Shown: in pieces, positions 4,279 through 7,019 of the stretch
Layout of the letters: every line of letters begins with the position of its first letter
Numbering within the stretch: the first letter of the stretch is position 1
NCBI GenBank assembly: GCA_000437495.1
Contig: FR897830.1
Location: 496 to 7,514 of the forward strand
Source of the DNA: Prevotella sp. CAG:485
GTDB lineage: Bacteria; Bacteroidota; Bacteroidia; Bacteroidales; Muribaculaceae
Direction: 5' to 3'
DNA length: 7,019 nucleotides
Made by a program: the position numbers and the translations under genes
Notes under the pieces: generated by a model
What the model saw: only the letters and a program-made list of their open reading frames with translations
What the model was told of the DNA's origin: nothing
Databases searched by the model: none

Positions 4279-6924
4279 ATGCAAGAAGACGAAGAAAAGA
4301 TTTTCGGCGACATGGACGGTGAGGACCGTACAGTCACCGTCAATATCGACACCGAGATGAAGCAGAGTTACATTGACTATTCAATGTCGGTGATAGTGTC
4401 GCGTGCCTTACCTGATGTGCGCGACGGCTTCAAACCGGTTCACCGGCGCGTTCTGTACGGCATGAACCAGCTGGGTAACAACTATAACGGCGATACGAAG
4501 AAATCGGCGCGTGTAGTAGGTGAGGTAATGGGTAAGTATCACCCCCACGGCGACTCTTCCATTTATAACACCATGGTGCGTATGGCTCAAGACTGGAGTC
4601 TGCGTTATCCGCTAATCTACGGTCAGGGCAACTTCGGCTCCATCGACAATGACTCTGCAGCCGCCATGCGTTATACGGAGGTGAAGCTCGAGCGTATGGG
4701 CGAGGAGATGCTGCGAGACCTCGATGCCGACACCGTGGACTTTGTGCCTAACTTCGACAACACCACCCGCGAACCGAGCGTGCTACCTACGCGTATACCT
4801 AACCTGCTGGTAAACGGCTCTGCCGGCATCGCAGTGGGTATGGCTACCAATATGCCGCCTCATAACCTCACCGAGTGTCTGAACGCTTCGATAGCGTTGA
4901 TTGACAACCCGGAAATGACGGTTGATGACCTTATGCAGCACATTAAGGCTCCCGATTTCCCCACAGGCGGCGAGATTTTCGGCATGCAGGGTGTGCGCGA
5001 CGCCTATACCACAGGTCGCGGCCGCGTGATGCTGAGAGCCAAGGCTGAAGTGGTGCCCGGCGACAGGCATGACACCATAGAGATTACGGAAATCCCCTAC
5101 GGGGTGGTGAAAAAGGACCTTGTAAAGGGCATAGCCGACCTGGTAGAGGAGAAAAAGGTGGATGGCATAAGCGACATCCGCGACATCTCGGCCCGCGGCA
5201 AGATTCACATTATCATTGATGTGAAACGCGAGGCCAACGCCAGTGTGTTGCTCAACAAGCTCTTCAAGCTCACTCAGCTGCAGACGTCTTTCAGTGTTAA
5301 TAATGTGGCTCTGGTCAACGGCCGTCCGCGAACACTGAATCTCAAAGAGCTGCTCGAGAACTTTGTGGAGCACCGCCATGAAGTGGTGATTCGCCGCACA
5401 CGTTTCGAGCTGAACAAAGCTCAGGCTCGCGTGCATATTCTCGAAGGACTCATCATAGCTGTCGACAACATCGACGAGGTGATACACATCATCCGTTCGA
5501 GCAAAACCACCGAAGAAGCCCGTCAGCGTCTGAGCGAACGCTTCGGTCTCGACGACATACAGACTCAGGCTATCGTGGAGATGCGCCTGCGTCAGCTCAC
5601 CGGTCTGGAGATAGACAAGTTGCGCGCTGAGATGGCCGAGCTGTTGAAGCTGATTGAATATCTGCGCGACATTCTGGAGAATGATGCTTCGTGCCGCCGT
5701 GTGATGAAGGATGAGCTGATTGAGATACGTGACAAATACGGCGACGAACGCCGCACGCGCATCAACCTCTTCTCTGGCGATTTCAATGCCGAGGATTTCT
5801 ATCCCGACGATGAGATGATTATCACCATCTCGCATCTCGGATACATCAAACGTACCCCGTTGGCCGAGTTCCGCGCACAGCATCGCGGCGGAGTAGGCTC
5901 GCGCGGCTCTTCGAGTCGTGAGGCCGATTTCATAGAGCATATCTATCCGGCAAGCAATCACAACCACATACTCTTCTTTACCCGCAAGGGTCGTTGCTAT
6001 TGGCTTAAGGTCTATGAAATTCCCGAAGGCGCCAAGAACAGCAAGGGCAGGGCAATACAGAATCTGCTGAACCTTGACGGCGATGACCAGGTGAATGCCT
6101 TTATCCGCGTCAAGAACCTTCAGGACCACGACTTCTGCACATCGCATAACCTGATATTCTGCACACGTCAGGGTATCATAAAGAAGACCAGTCTGGAGGC
6201 TTATTCGCGTCCCCGCACCAATGGCGTCAATGCCATCATCATCCGCGAGGGTGACCAGGTGATTCAGGTACGCCTTACCGACGGCAATGCCGACATCATG
6301 CTGGCCAACCGCAAAGGTCGCGCCGTACGCTTCCACGAGAGCAGAGTACGCGAAATGGGCCGTATGTCGACCGGTGTTCGCGGCATGACGCTCGATGGTG
6401 AGGATGACGAAGTGATAGGCATGATAACCCTGCGCGGCGGCGAAGAGGAAACCGTAATGGTGGTTAGCGAAAACGGCTTCGGCAAACGCTCAATACCTGC
6501 CGAATACCGTATCACCAACCGCGGCGGCAAGGGCGTGGTGACCATGAACGTTACTGAAAAGACCGGCATGGTGGTTGCTATCAAGAACGTTACGGATGCC
6601 AACGACCTGATGATTATCAATCAGAGCGGGGTAACGTTGCGTCTGCCGGTTGATACTATTCGCGTTACCGGACGTGCCACTCAGGGCGTCAAGCTCATCG
6701 ACCTGCGCAAACGCGGCGATGTCATTGCCAGTGTCTGCAAGGTGGAGAGTGACCCCGAAACCGTTACCGACGAGGGCGAAGAGCAGTTGAAGCGCGAAGA
6801 GCTGGAACACAAGGTTGACCTCGCCGAGAAACGTGTGGAACATGAGGCTGAAGCGGTAATTGAAGAGGCTGACCTGGAGGCCGAGGCAGCTCAGAGTGAC
6901 GAGTCTGATTCTACCGTTGAATAA
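4279..6924 (+). CDS. gyrA: DNA gyrase subunit A
   Basis: GyrA forms the DNA-cleaving and DNA-wrapping half of the A2B2 gyrase, which introduces negative supercoils using ATP hydrolysed by GyrB. The 881-aa protein (E. coli: 875) begins MQEDEEKIFGD; another in-frame ATG (4312) is possible. The cleavage domain includes SYIDYSMSVIVSRALPDVRDG (30-50) and the catalytic Y132 in AAAMRYTE. The coiled-coil region contains EMRLRQLTGLE (434-444). The C-terminal pinwheel starts near residue 510 and carries a GyrA-box-like QHRGGVG (534-540); with the overall similarity this favours GyrA over ParC. In the quinolone-binding region S93 (E. coli S83) is kept, but N97 stands where E. coli has D87 and Y114 where it has D104. 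Residues 823-881 form an acidic tail (24 Asp/Glu, 5 Lys/Arg). The gene is divergent from rpiB, with its own -7 box. The ATG at 4087 is rejected as the start because it lies upstream of that promoter. Confidence 0.97.
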   Translation: MQEDEEKIFGDMDGEDRTVTVNIDTEMKQSYIDYSMSVIVSRALPDVRDGFKPVHRRVLYGMNQLGNNYNGDTKKSARVVGEVMGKYHPHGDSSIYNTMVRMAQDWSLRYPLIYGQGNFGSIDNDSAAAMRYTEVKLERMGEEMLRDLDADTVDFVPNFDNTTREPSVLPTRIPNLLVNGSAGIAVGMATNMPPHNLTECLNASIALIDNPEMTVDDLMQHIKAPDFPTGGEIFGMQGVRDAYTTGRGRVMLRAKAEVVPGDRHDTIEITEIPYGVVKKDLVKGIADLVEEKKVDGISDIRDISARGKIHIIIDVKREANASVLLNKLFKLTQLQTSFSVNNVALVNGRPRTLNLKELLENFVEHRHEVVIRRTRFELNKAQARVHILEGLIIAVDNIDEVIHIIRSSKTTEEARQRLSERFGLDDIQTQAIVEMRLRQLTGLEIDKLRAEMAELLKLIEYLRDILENDASCRRVMKDELIEIRDKYGDERRTRINLFSGDFNAEDFYPDDEMIITISHLGYIKRTPLAEFRAQHRGGVGSRGSSSREADFIEHIYPASNHNHILFFTRKGRCYWLKVYEIPEGAKNSKGRAIQNLLNLDGDDQVNAFIRVKNLQDHDFCTSHNLIFCTRQGIIKKTSLEAYSRPRTNGVNAIIIREGDQVIQVRLTDGNADIMLANRKGRAVRFHESRVREMGRMSTGVRGMTLDGEDDEVIGMITLRGGEEETVMVVSENGFGKRSIPAEYRITNRGGKGVVTMNVTEKTGMVVAIKNVTDANDLMIINQSGVTLRLPVDTIRVTGRATQGVKLIDLRKRGDVIASVCKVESDPETVTDEGEEQLKREELEHKVDLAEKRVEHEAEAVIEEADLEAEAAQSDESDSTVE

Positions 6925-7019
6925 GGCTCGGATAAACAAATACAAAAAACAGAGTTTTGAATCTCAAGTAAAACAAGAAAATAAAAATCGGCATCTTGAA
7001 ACAACCTCTATATCATAAA
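6925..7019. other. Downstream flank of gyrA, no supported gene
   Basis: The 95 bases after the gyrA stop are A-rich, with no convincing hairpin-plus-T-run terminator and no TAnnTTTG box. A loose inverted repeat (GTTTTGA...TC...AAAAC, about 6954-6974) is too poor to call. In other Bacteroidales gyrA is often followed by a gene on the same strand; such a gene could start just beyond the edge and share this A-rich stretch as its leader. Nothing in the visible bases proves it. Confidence 0.4.

Noticed and set aside
4783..6336. 517-codon open frame on the minus strand, antisense to gyrA
   Set aside because: Its codon boundaries coincide with those of gyrA, so it stays open simply because gyrA avoids TTA, CTA and TCA codons in this stretch. 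The translation resembles no family I recognise, while gyrA is fully conserved.
6954..6974. Loose inverted repeat after gyrA as a terminator
   Set aside because: The arms are interrupted and A/T-only apart from a few pairs, and no T-run follows.
6996..7019. Possible TTG-started gene at the right edge (eight codons, LKQPLYHK)
   Set aside because: Only eight codons are visible, the start would be non-ATG, and there is no promoter or ribosome-binding signal.

Overview
The window carries core housekeeping genes from a member of the Bacteroidota, most likely the order Bacteroidales. Three things point there. Bacteroidota-type -7 promoter boxes (TAnnTTTG) lie ahead of thrS, gyrA and rpiB. None of the start codons has a convincing Shine-Dalgarno sequence; the leaders are A-rich or A/C-rich instead. 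The GyrA, IF3 and ThrRS proteins also read like Bacteroidales family members. A family such as Muribaculaceae is possible, but that is a guess from general protein resemblance.

Layout: positions 1-4077 are read on the minus strand and 4279-6924 on the plus strand. In minus-strand transcription order the genes are rpiB (sugar-phosphate isomerase), folB (dihydroneopterin aldolase, start overlapping the rpiB stop), then thrS (threonyl-tRNA synthetase) from its own promoter, infC (IF3), rpmI (L35) and the first 15 codons of rplT (L20), which runs off the left edge. The divergent plus-strand gene is gyrA (DNA gyrase subunit A, 881 aa). The last 95 bases after gyrA hold no gene I can support.

How they work together: thrS-infC-rpmI-rplT is a conserved translation cluster supplying tRNA charging, initiation and two 50S proteins, probably on one transcript. 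rpiB and folB form a small upstream metabolic pair (pentose phosphate and folate). gyrA and rpiB diverge from a 201-bp spacer with a -7 box facing each way.

I found no mobile element, CRISPR array, tRNA, defence gene or novel system. No gene-free stretch exceeds 300 bases (the longest is 201). The points worth a second look are modest: residues in the GyrA quinolone-binding region, oppositely charged tails on IF3, a loop insertion in FolB, promoter-based correction of the thrS start, and possible RNA structure between rpmI and rplT.
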